Source of the DNA: an uncultured Eubacteriales bacterium
GTDB taxonomy: Bacteria; Bacillota; Clostridia; Oscillospirales; Oscillospiraceae
Reading direction: 5' to 3'
Assembly: GCA_900554625.1 (NCBI GenBank)
Contig: USHP01000075.1
Coordinates: 1-7,970 of the forward strand
DNA: 7,970 bases
In this document: positions 1 to 5,184 of the stretch, one piece after another
Layout: every line of letters begins with the position of its first letter
Numbering within the stretch: position 1 is the first letter of the stretch
Made by a program: the position numbers and the translations under genes
Notes under the pieces: model-generated
Databases searched by the model: none
Seen by the model: the letters and a program-made list of their open reading frames with translations, nothing else
Told to the model about the DNA's origin: nothing

Positions 1-145
1 CCCCGGCGCTCTGAAGGACGCGGTTTGCTCTCCCGGAGGCAGCACCATTGAAGGCATCCGGATTCTGGAGCAGCGGGGCTTCCGGGGCGCCGCCATGGAC
101 TGCGTGATTGCAGCCTACCGGAAAAATCTGGAGTTAGGAAAGTAA
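1..145 (+). CDS. proC: Pyrroline-5-carboxylate reductase, C-terminal end (partial)
   Basis: Only the last 47 codons are in the window (frame starts at base 2, stop TAA 143-145). The fragment has the ProC C-terminal signature: LKD, then a Cys-Ser-Pro-Gly-Gly-Ser-Thr stretch followed by an Ile-Glu-Gly-Ile helix, which corresponds to the SPGGTT element in the dimerisation domain of P5C reductases. The enzyme makes proline from pyrroline-5-carboxylate with NAD(P)H in the cytosol. The NADPH-binding domain lies outside the window. No hairpin terminator is visible before the next promoter, which starts 20 bp after the stop, so some read-through into the aldo/keto reductase gene is possible. Identity rests on this one signature. 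Confidence 0.85.
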   Translation, partial: PGALKDAVCSPGGSTIEGIRILEQRGFRGAAMDCVIAAYRKNLELGK

Positions 146-164
146 TCCCTTTTTCGGGAAGTTA

Positions 165-193
165 TTGCATTTGCTTTCATCCCTCGCTATAAT
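165..193 (+). promoter_or_regulatory. Sigma-A promoter of the aldo/keto reductase gene
   Basis: TTGCAT at 165-170 and TATAAT at 188-193 are separated by exactly 17 bp. The predicted start of transcription near 200 lies about 24 nt before the start codon. The short leader contains AGGAGG at 210-215. No operator-like repeat was seen around it. Confidence 0.8.
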
Positions 194-223
194 GACAGAA
201 AGAATATTTAGGAGGTAGATTCC

Positions 224-1231
224 ATGGAATATCGCATTTTGGGCAAAACCGGCCTGAAGATTTCCCGTCTGGGCTTCGGCGGCATTCCCATCCAGCGCAT
301 TGATGCCGAAGACACCAAAACCCTGATTCACCAGCTGAAGGACGCAGGCGTCAACTACATCGACACCGCCCGAGGCTACACCGTCAGCGAAGAATACTTA
401 GGCTACGCCCTGGAGGGCATCCGGGAGGACTTTGTCCTGGCCACCAAGAGCATGTCCAGAACCCGAGAGGCTATGGCAAAGGACATCGAAACCAGTCTGA
501 AAAACCTGCGCACCGATCACATTGACCTGTATCAGATTCACAACCCCAGCACTGCCCAGCTGGAGCAGGTGGTCGCTCCCGGCGGTGCTCTGGAAGCTCT
601 GTTGGAAGCCAAGGCTGCCGGAAAGGTCGGCCATCTGGGCATTACCGCCCACTCTCTGGACACCTTCAAGATGGCTCTGGAAATGGATTGGGTGGAAACC
701 ATCATGTTCCCCTACAACATTGTGGAGAGCCAGGGCCAGGAACTGATTCATCAGTGTGCCGAGAAGAATATTGCCTTTATCTGCATGAAGCCCCTGGCCG
801 GCGGCGCCATTGAAGATGCCACCCTGGCCCTGCGCTACATCTGCGCCAACGACGACGTAACCGTGGTCATTCCCGGTATGGCAGAGCCCAAGGAACTGGA
901 CCAGAATCTGGCTGCCGTTTCCAATACCGCTCCTCTGACCGAGGAAGAAAAGGCCAAATTCCAGCAGGTCCGGGATCAGCTGGGCACCCAGTTCTGCCGC
1001 CGCTGCAACTACTGCCAGCCCTGCACCGTGGGCATCAGCATCTCCAACGTGTTCCTGTTCGAGGGCTACCTCCAGCGCTACGGTCTGGCCGACTGGGCCA
1101 AGGACCGCTACGCAGGCCTGGAGAAAAAGGCCTCCGACTGCGTCGGCTGCGGCGCCTGCGAAGACCGCTGCCCCTACCACCTGCCCATCCGGGAAATGCT
1201 GAAGCAGGCCGCAAAGGACTTTGGCGTATAA
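224..1231 (+). CDS. Aldo/keto reductase with C-terminal [4Fe-4S] ferredoxin-type domain
   Basis: A 335-aa cytosolic oxidoreductase. Residues 1-240 form the aldo/keto reductase TIM barrel. The classical tetrad is visible as D47, Y52, K75 (ATKS) and H106 (YQIHNP). Residues 255-320 add a Cys-rich tail: C258-xx-C261-xx-C264-xx-C267 and then C306-xx-C309-xx-C312-xxx-C316-P. The second group is a standard ferredoxin cluster motif, so one or two [4Fe-4S] clusters are expected. This fusion is common in anaerobic clostridia and methanogens; the substrate is not known, and electron delivery by the cluster rather than NAD(P)H alone is an inference. The ATG at 224 is chosen because AGGAGG sits 8 nt upstream. 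The gene has its own promoter and terminator and appears monocistronic. Confidence 0.93.
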   Translation: MEYRILGKTGLKISRLGFGGIPIQRIDAEDTKTLIHQLKDAGVNYIDTARGYTVSEEYLGYALEGIREDFVLATKSMSRTREAMAKDIETSLKNLRTDHIDLYQIHNPSTAQLEQVVAPGGALEALLEAKAAGKVGHLGITAHSLDTFKMALEMDWVETIMFPYNIVESQGQELIHQCAEKNIAFICMKPLAGGAIEDATLALRYICANDDVTVVIPGMAEPKELDQNLAAVSNTAPLTEEEKAKFQQVRDQLGTQFCRRCNYCQPCTVGISISNVFLFEGYLQRYGLADWAKDRYAGLEKKASDCVGCGACEDRCPYHLPIREMLKQAAKDFGV

Positions 1232-1249
1232 TTTCCCTTTTCAAAACAC

Positions 1250-1285
1250 AATTCTGCCAGGTAATACTGCCTGGCAGAATTTTTT
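1250..1285. terminator. Intrinsic terminator after the aldo/keto reductase gene
   Basis: Perfect 12-bp arms AATTCTGCCAGG (1250-1261) and CCTGGCAGAATT (1270-1281) enclose an 8-nt loop and run directly into a T tract (to 1285). It ends rightward transcription. The leftward sigma-like gene stops at 1284-1286, on the edge of the structure, so the hairpin may also serve the leftward trio, though the T tract on that strand is poor (GTGTTTTG). Confidence 0.88.
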
Positions 1286-1526
1286 AATACCGCAAAAAAC
1301 GCCTCAGTTTCCTTTCCGCCCGTTTCAGGGTGCGGCAGACGGTGCTTTTGTTCACCCCCCGTTCCCGGGCAAATTCCACCTGGGATTTTTTCTCAAAGTA
1401 GCAGGCCATCAGGGTTTCCCGCTGCAAGGGGGTCAGTTCCTCCTGCATCACCTGCCGGATGCGGCTGAGCTGCACCTGCCGGGGCAGACGGGGACCGCGG
1501 TAGCCGTCATAAAGTGTATTTTTCAC
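1284..1526 (-). CDS. Small sigma-70 region 4-like helix-turn-helix protein
   Basis: About 80 aa. The C-terminal two thirds read as a sigma-region-4 HTH: LTPLQRETL, then ACYFEKKSQVEFARERG, NKSTVCRTLKRAERKLRR. This is the pattern of helix, -35-recognition-like helix and basic tail seen in small sigma-like proteins of clostridia and their phages. It has no region 2, so it cannot be a complete sigma factor. It may be an HTH regulator or a sigma-region-4 adaptor. The start is uncertain. GTG at 1526 has GGGGG about 10 nt upstream and overlaps the preceding gene by 20 bp. ATG at 1547 gives 87 aa but has no clear ribosome site. Either way it overlaps the upstream 77-aa gene, so translation is probably coupled. 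Target genes are unknown. Confidence 0.75.
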   Translation of the reverse strand: MKNTLYDGYRGPRLPRQVQLSRIRQVMQEELTPLQRETLMACYFEKKSQVEFARERGVNKSTVCRTLKRAERKLRRFLRY

Positions 1527-1740
1527 TTCTCCAGTACCCCCTGTCATAATAATGGGCCGTCAATTCCGCCAGTTCATTCATCTGAGTCAGCATGGGCGTC
1601 AGTTCCTGAATCCTGCGTTTGATGTGAAAGATCTCCTCCGGGTCCTCAGTCTGGGCCAGCATCAGCCGCAGCTGCCGCAGCCGCAGGCGGAGGTGCACTG
1701 CCGCCGCTTCATACATAGGGCTTAGTTCCGCTAATGTCAT
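1507..1740 (-). CDS. Unknown 77-aa helical protein
   Basis: Not recognised. The 77-aa product is mostly helical: residues 1-30 carry an Arg/Leu-rich amphipathic stretch (VHLRLRLRQLRLMLAQ), followed by a second charged helix (EEIFHIKRRIQELTPML) and a Tyr/Trp-rich end (AHYYDRGYW). No signal peptide, membrane segment or Cys is seen. The start at 1740 is supported by AAAGGAGG just upstream and by an ATGA overlap with the stop of the zinc-ribbon gene, which indicates translational coupling. It overlaps the next gene at its 3' end. Position between a zinc-ribbon peptide and a sigma-like HTH protein suggests the three act together, perhaps as a remnant of a phage or integrative-element regulatory block. 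That role is inference from context. Confidence 0.72.
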   Translation of the reverse strand: MTLAELSPMYEAAAVHLRLRLRQLRLMLAQTEDPEEIFHIKRRIQELTPMLTQMNELAELTAHYYDRGYWRSEKYTL

Positions 1741-1871
1741 AGCCGCCTCCTTTCGCAGCGCAGACAGTGCAGTCCCGGGGCATAGCACTCGCAACCGCAT
1801 TTTTCGCAGAATCCCCCGGGAACGGCTGCCTGTTCATCGTAAAATAACGTATACGGAAATTCCAAATACAT
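1737..1871 (-). CDS. Zinc-ribbon micro-protein, 44 aa
   Basis: A 44-residue peptide with six Cys. C22-xx-C25 and C36-xx-C39 form two CxxC knuckles suited to bind one Zn2+, with extra Cys at 27 and 29. The tail is strongly basic (CERRRL). The start ATG at 1869-1871 is chosen because a very strong GGAGGAAAGGGAGGAG block precedes it; an upstream extension of the frame has no such support. The TGA stop overlaps the ATG of the 77-aa gene (ATGA). It is the first gene of the leftward trio. No convincing -35/-10 pair was found in the 180 bp between it and tadA. The function is unknown; nucleic-acid or protein binding is the generic expectation for a zinc ribbon. Confidence 0.68.
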   Translation of the reverse strand: MYLEFPYTLFYDEQAAVPGGFCEKCGCECYAPGLHCLRCERRRL

Positions 1872-1999
1872 GGACTCCTCCCTTTCCTCCGTTCTCCAGC
1901 GGCCGGATTTTTCCGGGGCGAGAGGACGCGCTTCAACAAAATTTCTTTCCCTGCCGTGGTATACTGGGAGCCGCAGGACAAAGATACGGGAAATTCTTC

Positions 2000-2028
2000 T
2001 TTTCACAGCGGGCTTTTTCAGGTATGAT
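2000..2028 (+). promoter_or_regulatory. Probable promoter of tadA-spoIIP
   Basis: TATGAT at 2023-2028 is preceded at 17 bp by TTTTCA (2000-2005). The -10 is good and the -35 weak. The start codon at 2050 follows AAAGGAG at 2035-2041, giving a very short leader. The remainder of the 1872-2049 gap shows no other feature I can support. Confidence 0.55.
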
Positions 2029-2049
2029 ATGGCCAAAGGAGCTGATATC

Positions 2050-2536
2050 ATGGATGATCTGTACTTTATGGACGAAGCCCTGAAGCTGGCCAGAGAAGCC
2101 TTTGACGCCGGGGAAGTGCCGGTGGGGTGTCGTTGTCCGAAACAATGAAATTGTCGGCCGGGGCCGCAACCGCCGGGAAGGGGACAAATCCGCCCTGGCT
2201 CACGCGGAATTGGAGGCCATTGCGGAAAGCTGCCGGAATCTGGGTGGCTGGCGGTTGTGGGAGTGCACCTTGTATGTAACCTTGGAGCCCTGCCCCATGT
2301 GCGCCGGAGCCATTATCAACGCCCGGATTCCCCGGGTGGTGTACGGTGCCAGCGATGCCAAATGCGGCGCCGCCGGGTCGGTGTGCAGTCTGTTTTCCAT
2401 GGCCTTTAACCACCATCCCCAGGTGGAAATGGGCGTGCGGGAGGAAGAATGCCGGACGCTGCTCACGGAATTTTTCCAGCAGCTGCGGATTCAGCTGCGC
2501 ACCCGCCCAAAATGGCGGCCAAAAGATCCCGACTGA
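2050..2536 (+). pseudogene. tadA: tRNA-specific adenosine deaminase TadA, frameshifted near codon 26
   Basis: TadA converts A34 to inosine in the tRNA-Arg(ACG) anticodon, normally an essential step. The reading frame from ATG 2050 gives MDDLYFMDEALKLAREAF, then AGEVPVG, and goes out of frame to a TGA at 2146-2148. The rest of the enzyme continues in the +1 frame from about 2129: VVVRNNEIVGRGRNRREGD, the catalytic HAE in ALAHAELEAI, and the zinc motif PCPMCAGA, to the stop at 2534-2536. The family sequence at the break is PVGAVVV, so loss of 2 nt (a GC of the Ala codon) from GTGGGG-TGTCGTT fits best. Everything else, including ribosome site and catalytic residues, is intact, which argues for a very recent lesion or a sequence error rather than decay. 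With the frame repaired the protein would be about 162 aa, a normal size. spoIIP follows 30 bp downstream. Confidence 0.9.
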
Positions 2537-2566
2537 CCGGGACACTACCAAAGGAGGCAGGGGAAT

Positions 2567-3541
2567 TTGAATCAGCAGAACCGATCCCTACGGGTGGGGC
2601 TGGCAGCCCTGGCCTGTGCCATTGTATTTCGGATGTTTGCTATGGGTCTGCCTGAAAAGCTTCTTCTTTGGCTGATTCAGCCCAATACCGCCGCATTTTT
2701 TACATACCTGGAAACCGGACGTGACGTCCGGTTTCCGTCGTCTCAGAGCGTTTTTTCGCCGGATTTCATGGAATCTCCCCCGGCTGTGCCTTCTTTACCG
2801 GATTTGGTTCCCGCTGCGGCCTTTTCCGAGCCGGAAACCCTGGAAATCACCTACGCCGCCAGCAAAGATCCGGACATTGCCGCCCTGCTTTCCCAGCCCC
2901 TTGCCTGGGATCTCACCGGAGAGGAACCCTCCGTTCTGATTGTCCACACCCACACCACGGAAAGCTACACCAAGTCAGGAGAAGATTACGCCGAAACCGC
3001 CCTCTGGCGCACCCTGGACGAAGGCTACAACATGCTCTCCATCGGCGAACAGGTGGTAGAAGTTCTGGCACAGTACGGCATCACCGCCATCCAGGATCGG
3101 GAAATCCATGATTACCCCTCCTACAACGGCTCCTATGTCCACGCCCGGGAGTCCATCACAAAGTACCTGGAACAATACCCCAGCATCCAGATGGTGCTGG
3201 ATCTGCACCGGGATGCCGCCGGTGACGGTTCCGGTCAGCTCAGAACCCTGGCCCAGGTGGATGGGGAATCCTCGGCTCAGCTGATGATTGTGCTGGGAAC
3301 CAACCACGAACAGTATGAGCAGAACCTGTCTGTTGCGCTGAAGCTTCACACCCAGCTGCAATACCAGGCTCCCGGGCTGATGCGCCCGCTGCAGCTGCGG
3401 GCTTCCCGGTTCAATCAGGATCTGTGCCCCGGCGGGCTGCTGATTGAAGTAGGCGCCGCCGGGAACACCCATGCAGAAGCCCTGATTGCCGCCCAGCAGC
3501 TGGCGCTGGCCATTGCCGCATTGGCCAAAGGCACCGCATAA
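2567..3541 (+). CDS. spoIIP: Stage II sporulation protein P (SpoIIP), peptidoglycan amidase/endopeptidase
   Basis: A 324-aa mother-cell enzyme that, with SpoIID and SpoIIM, degrades septal peptidoglycan to drive engulfment of the forespore. Residues 8-28 form one N-terminal membrane anchor. Residues 50-115 are a Pro/Ser/acid-rich linker. The catalytic domain begins at about 120 and shows the amidase-3-like metal and active-site motifs: HTHTTESY (H127, H129, E132), DLHRDA (H214) and LLIEVG (E294). The start is TTG at 2567, with AAGGAGG (2551-2557) 9 nt upstream; no ATG fits. It lies 30 bp after tadA and is probably co-transcribed. It ends 2 bp before the convergent Spo0A-like gene, with no terminator between. 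The pairing with tadA rather than gpr differs from the Bacillus arrangement. Confidence 0.92.
   Translation: MNQQNRSLRVGLAALACAIVFRMFAMGLPEKLLLWLIQPNTAAFFTYLETGRDVRFPSSQSVFSPDFMESPPAVPSLPDLVPAAAFSEPETLEITYAASKDPDIAALLSQPLAWDLTGEEPSVLIVHTHTTESYTKSGEDYAETALWRTLDEGYNMLSIGEQVVEVLAQYGITAIQDREIHDYPSYNGSYVHARESITKYLEQYPSIQMVLDLHRDAAGDGSGQLRTLAQVDGESSAQLMIVLGTNHEQYEQNLSVALKLHTQLQYQAPGLMRPLQLRASRFNQDLCPGGLLIEVGAAGNTHAEALIAAQQLALAIAALAKGTA
2710..2736. repeat. Perfect palindrome inside spoIIP
   Basis: GGAAACCGGACG (2710-2721) and CGTCCGGTTTCC (2725-2736) are exact reverse complements around a 3-nt TGA loop. It lies in the part encoding the linker (about residues 49-57), where protein sequence is little constrained. 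A run of six T (2750-2755) follows 13 nt later, too far for a standard terminator. Confidence 0.85.
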
Positions 3542-3543
3542 TC

Positions 3544-4023
3544 TCATGCCGCTTCCTCCAGGCGCTGGCGCACCACATTGGCAATCCGGGCCACAAATTC
3601 GCCGTTGGTGGGCTTGCCCCGGTCCTGACTGATGGTGTTGCCGAAGTACCGGCCCAACACCTCCCAGTCACCCCTACTCCAGGTCACCTCAATCAGGTGC
3701 CGCAGAGCCCGCTCCACCCGGGCGGCGGTGGTGTCAAAGTGGGCCGCCACCTGAGGATACAGCCCAAAGGTGATGTTGTGGATATAGGTCCGGTTCTCCA
3801 CCACCAGCAAAATGGCCTGAATCATGTACGGGTGTCCCACCAGGTGATCCGGCGCTCCCAGCTCCAGCAGAATCTGCCGGATCATCTTCTCGGGGTTGGT
3901 TTCCTTGGGCTGCCCCGGAGTCATCATCCGCCGTAAATCTTCCCGCAGGGCTGAGCGCTCCCCCTCGTTCTGTGCCGTGCACAGCCGCATCAACGTATTG
4001 ACCTGCATCTGTAATGTATCCAT
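3544..4023 (-). CDS. Receiver-less Spo0A-type DNA-binding protein
   Basis: A 159-aa protein whose residues 45-155 match the C-terminal effector domain of Spo0A, the master regulator of sporulation: LLELGAPDHLVGHPYM, ENRTYIHNITFGLYP, the recognition region TTAARVERALRHLIEVTWSRG (about 98-118), and GKPTNGEFVA near 137-144. The phospho-acceptor receiver domain is absent; instead there is a 45-residue N-terminus, partly helical and charged, with no Asp pocket. It therefore should bind DNA without phosphorelay control, either as an antagonist or as an independent activator on 0A-type boxes (inference). The start at 4023 is chosen because AAGGAGG precedes it at a normal distance; longer in-frame extension lacks a ribosome site. 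A consensus leftward promoter lies 230-260 bp upstream in the XRE operator region. It converges on spoIIP. Confidence 0.9.
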   Translation of the reverse strand: MDTLQMQVNTLMRLCTAQNEGERSALREDLRRMMTPGQPKETNPEKMIRQILLELGAPDHLVGHPYMIQAILLVVENRTYIHNITFGLYPQVAAHFDTTAARVERALRHLIEVTWSRGDWEVLGRYFGNTISQDRGKPTNGEFVARIANVVRQRLEEAA

Positions 4024-4073
4024 CGTTGTTCCTCCTTGATGATTTGATGATATTGCATTGTACCCGTTTTGTT

Positions 4074-4127
4074 GGACGGAATTTCTGGTATTCTGGGGAT
4101 GCAGCATCCCCTGCCGGAATTTCGTCC
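4074..4127. promoter_or_regulatory. Long imperfect hairpin in the leader of the Spo0A-like gene
   Basis: An inner perfect 17-bp palindrome, GGGGATGCAGCATCCCC (4095-4111), is flanked by outer arms GGACGGAATTTC (4074-4085) and GGAATTTCGTCC (4116-4127). The outer arms pair over 12 positions, with two G-U wobbles if transcribed on the + strand and two A-C mismatches on the - strand. It sits about 40 nt upstream of the leftward ribosome site. A regulatory leader or protein-binding site is possible; no known riboswitch was recognised. Confidence 0.5.
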
Positions 4128-4164
4128 TTTTCTTGTGCAAATCTACAGAAGTATCCGTAGAATG

Positions 4165-4193
4165 TTGACGAAAGTAAGCAAATATGATATGCT
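4165..4193 (+). promoter_or_regulatory. Candidate distal promoter of the XRE-ImmA pair
   Basis: TTGACG (4165-4170) and TATGCT (4188-4193) at 17-bp spacing point rightward. An ACGAAAGT box (4168-4175), the reverse complement of the repeated ACTTNNGT motif, overlaps the -35 element. The leader to the GTG start would be about 145 nt, so the proximal promoter is an alternative. Confidence 0.45.
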
Positions 4194-4231
4194 GTTTGCA
4201 TATTCAAGTTATTTCAATCACATTTGATTAC

Positions 4232-4260
4232 TTAAGTAACTTTCTTACCTGCATTATATT
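4232..4260 (+). promoter_or_regulatory. Candidate proximal promoter of the XRE-ImmA pair
   Basis: TTAAGT (4232-4237) and TATATT (4255-4260) at 17-bp spacing point rightward. The -35 lies inside the perfect palindrome TTACTTAAGTAA (4228-4239), and the next ACTTNNGT box (4264-4271) covers the expected start point. The -35 is poor, as in many autoregulated repressor promoters. Confidence 0.4.
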
Positions 4261-4281
4261 GCTACTTTAGTCACCTGTCAA
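4253..4281 (-). promoter_or_regulatory. Consensus leftward sigma-A promoter for the Spo0A-like gene
   Basis: On the minus strand TTGACA (4276-4281) and TATAAT (4253-4258) are separated by exactly 17 bp: both hexamers and the spacing are perfect consensus. An ACTTNNGT box (4264-4271) lies in the spacer and another (4230-4237) just past the start point. Transcription runs toward the Spo0A-like gene through an untranslated leader of about 220 nt. Such a strong promoter with internal operators suggests that it is normally repressed. Confidence 0.8.
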
Positions 4282-4342
4282 GATGTAACAAGCTACTTTT
4301 GTAATCTTCTGCGAATTGCACAAATGGTAAGGGGGAACTTTT

Positions 4343-4690
4343 GTGTTTTTTAACAGATTCAAGGCCTTGTGCGACGAAAAAGGCGTCAGCGTCTACCGCG
4401 CCTGCACCGACATCGGTCTGAACCGCTCGGCGGTTGCCAAGTGGAAAACCGGCGGAAAACCCAATGGTTCCACTGCCGGAAAGCTGGCGGAATATTTCGG
4501 CGTCAGCACCGACTACCTTTTGGGCCAGTCAGAAGAAAAACTCCCCGGGAATCCTTCCCAGGGAGTCAGCGATGAGCAGATTAAATTTGCCCTTTTTGGA
4601 GGCGACGGCGAAATCACCGATGCCATGTACGAAGAGGTAAAGCGGTTTGCCGCCTTCGTCAAGCAAAGAGAGGCAGAAAAGAAGGAGTAA
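4343..4690 (+). CDS. XRE-family (Cro/CI-type HTH) repressor, ImmR-like
   Basis: A 115-aa cytosolic DNA-binding protein. Residues 3-62 form an HTH_3 domain: FNRFKALCDEKGVSVYRA, recognition region LNRSAVAKWKTGGKP, and the usual ending LAEYFGVSTDYLLG. The remaining 50 residues are charged and probably serve for dimerisation or as the part cleaved by the partner protease. The GTG start at 4343 is supported by AAGGGGG 7 nt upstream and places the HTH at a normal distance from the N-terminus. The gene is followed after 2 bp by an ImmA-type metallopeptidase, the standard partner of ICE and prophage repressors of the ImmR type. The upstream region holds repeated operator-like boxes, one on its own start codon, which suggests autoregulation. 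No integrase or other phage gene is in the window. Confidence 0.9.
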   Translation: MFFNRFKALCDEKGVSVYRACTDIGLNRSAVAKWKTGGKPNGSTAGKLAEYFGVSTDYLLGQSEEKLPGNPSQGVSDEQIKFALFGGDGEITDAMYEEVKRFAAFVKQREAEKKE

Positions 4691-4692
4691 CC

Positions 4693-5121
4693 ATGCAGAC
4701 CCAAGCCCTCTATGACATTGCCAGACAACAGCATATAGAGGTTCTGCCCTTCCCCCTGCCGGAAAACGGCTCCATGTCCGTGATGCGGGAGGACGGTGCC
4801 TGCTTTGTGGGTATGGACCCGGCAGTTTGTGACGGCGGCGCCCAGGAACGGGTGCACCTGAGCCATGAACTGGGGCACTGCGTCACCGGCAGCTTTTACA
4901 ACATCTATGCCGCCATTGATTACCGCCGCCGCCATGAAAACCGGGCGGACAAGTGGGCAATTTCCACCTTGATTCCCGTGGACGACCTGGACGATGCAGT
5001 GGCCCAGGGCTGCACCGAGGTGTGGGAACTGGCGGAGCGGTTCGGTGTCACGGAAGACTTTGTCCGCAAAGCCGTATGCTACTATGTCCACGGCAATCTG
5101 GCTACGGAACTGTATTTTTGA
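4693..5121 (+). CDS. ImmA/IrrE-family metallopeptidase
   Basis: A 142-aa zinc peptidase of the ImmA/IrrE (COG2856) family. The active site HExxH is seen as H58-E59-L-G-H62 in HLSHELGHC, and the third ligand is likely E82 in HENRADKWA, the E-xx-A-D-x-W-A pattern typical of the family. The C-terminal WELAERFGVTEDFVRKA helix pair is also characteristic. In ICEBs1 and related systems ImmA cleaves the partner repressor ImmR, releasing repression after DNA damage or a peptide signal; this protein presumably acts on the XRE protein encoded 2 bp upstream. The two genes form an operon ending at a strong hairpin 7 bp after the stop. The ATG at 4693 follows GAAGGAG at the 3' end of the XRE gene. Confidence 0.9.
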   Translation: MQTQALYDIARQQHIEVLPFPLPENGSMSVMREDGACFVGMDPAVCDGGAQERVHLSHELGHCVTGSFYNIYAAIDYRRRHENRADKWAISTLIPVDDLDDAVAQGCTEVWELAERFGVTEDFVRKAVCYYVHGNLATELYF

Positions 5122-5160
5122 AAAAATCCCGGCTGCGTTGCTTCGCAGCCGGGTGTTTCA
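5121..5160. terminator. Bidirectional terminator between immA-like gene and repeat peptide gene
   Basis: CCCGGCTGCG (5128-5137) and CGCAGCCGGG (5144-5153) form a perfect 10-bp GC-rich stem with a 6-nt loop. Leftward it is followed by A and a run of six T (5121-5127 on the + strand reads A6T), an excellent terminator for the 69-aa gene. Rightward the tract is T-rich but interrupted (TGTTTCATTTTC). Confidence 0.88.
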
Positions 5161-5184
5161 TTTTCATTTCTCCTGGTAAAAAGC

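Larger units (their letters stand above)
4168..4344. promoter_or_regulatory. Cluster of five ACTTNNGT operator-like boxes
   Basis: Boxes lie at 4168-4175 (reverse orientation), 4230-4237, 4264-4271, 4295-4302 and 4337-4344. Four share TACTTNNGTMA; the last (AACTTTTGTGT) overlaps the GTG start of the XRE gene. The 4230 copy is embedded in a 12-bp perfect palindrome. Distribution over three candidate promoters is typical of a Cro/CI-type repressor operator set. Binding by the adjacent XRE protein is inferred. Confidence 0.62.

Noticed and set aside
398..1180. Long minus-strand open frame opposite the aldo/keto reductase gene
   Set aside because: Low-complexity Gly/Ala/Val-rich product with no recognisable motif and no ribosome site; a shadow of the GC-rich real gene on the other strand.
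2100..2150. Programmed +1 frameshifting in tadA
   Set aside because: No slippery stop-codon context or stimulatory structure at the junction, and a 2-nt loss from a conserved Ala codon explains the break more simply; kept only as a remote option.
4024..4140. N-terminal extension of the Spo0A-like protein to an ATG at 4140
   Set aside because: The extension is Asn/Gln-rich with no domain similarity, crosses the leader hairpin, and has no good ribosome site, whereas ATG 4023 follows AAGGAGG.
3734..4207. 157-codon minus-strand frame overlapping the Spo0A-like gene
   Set aside because: Different frame from the supported gene, no ribosome site, and product without recognisable features.
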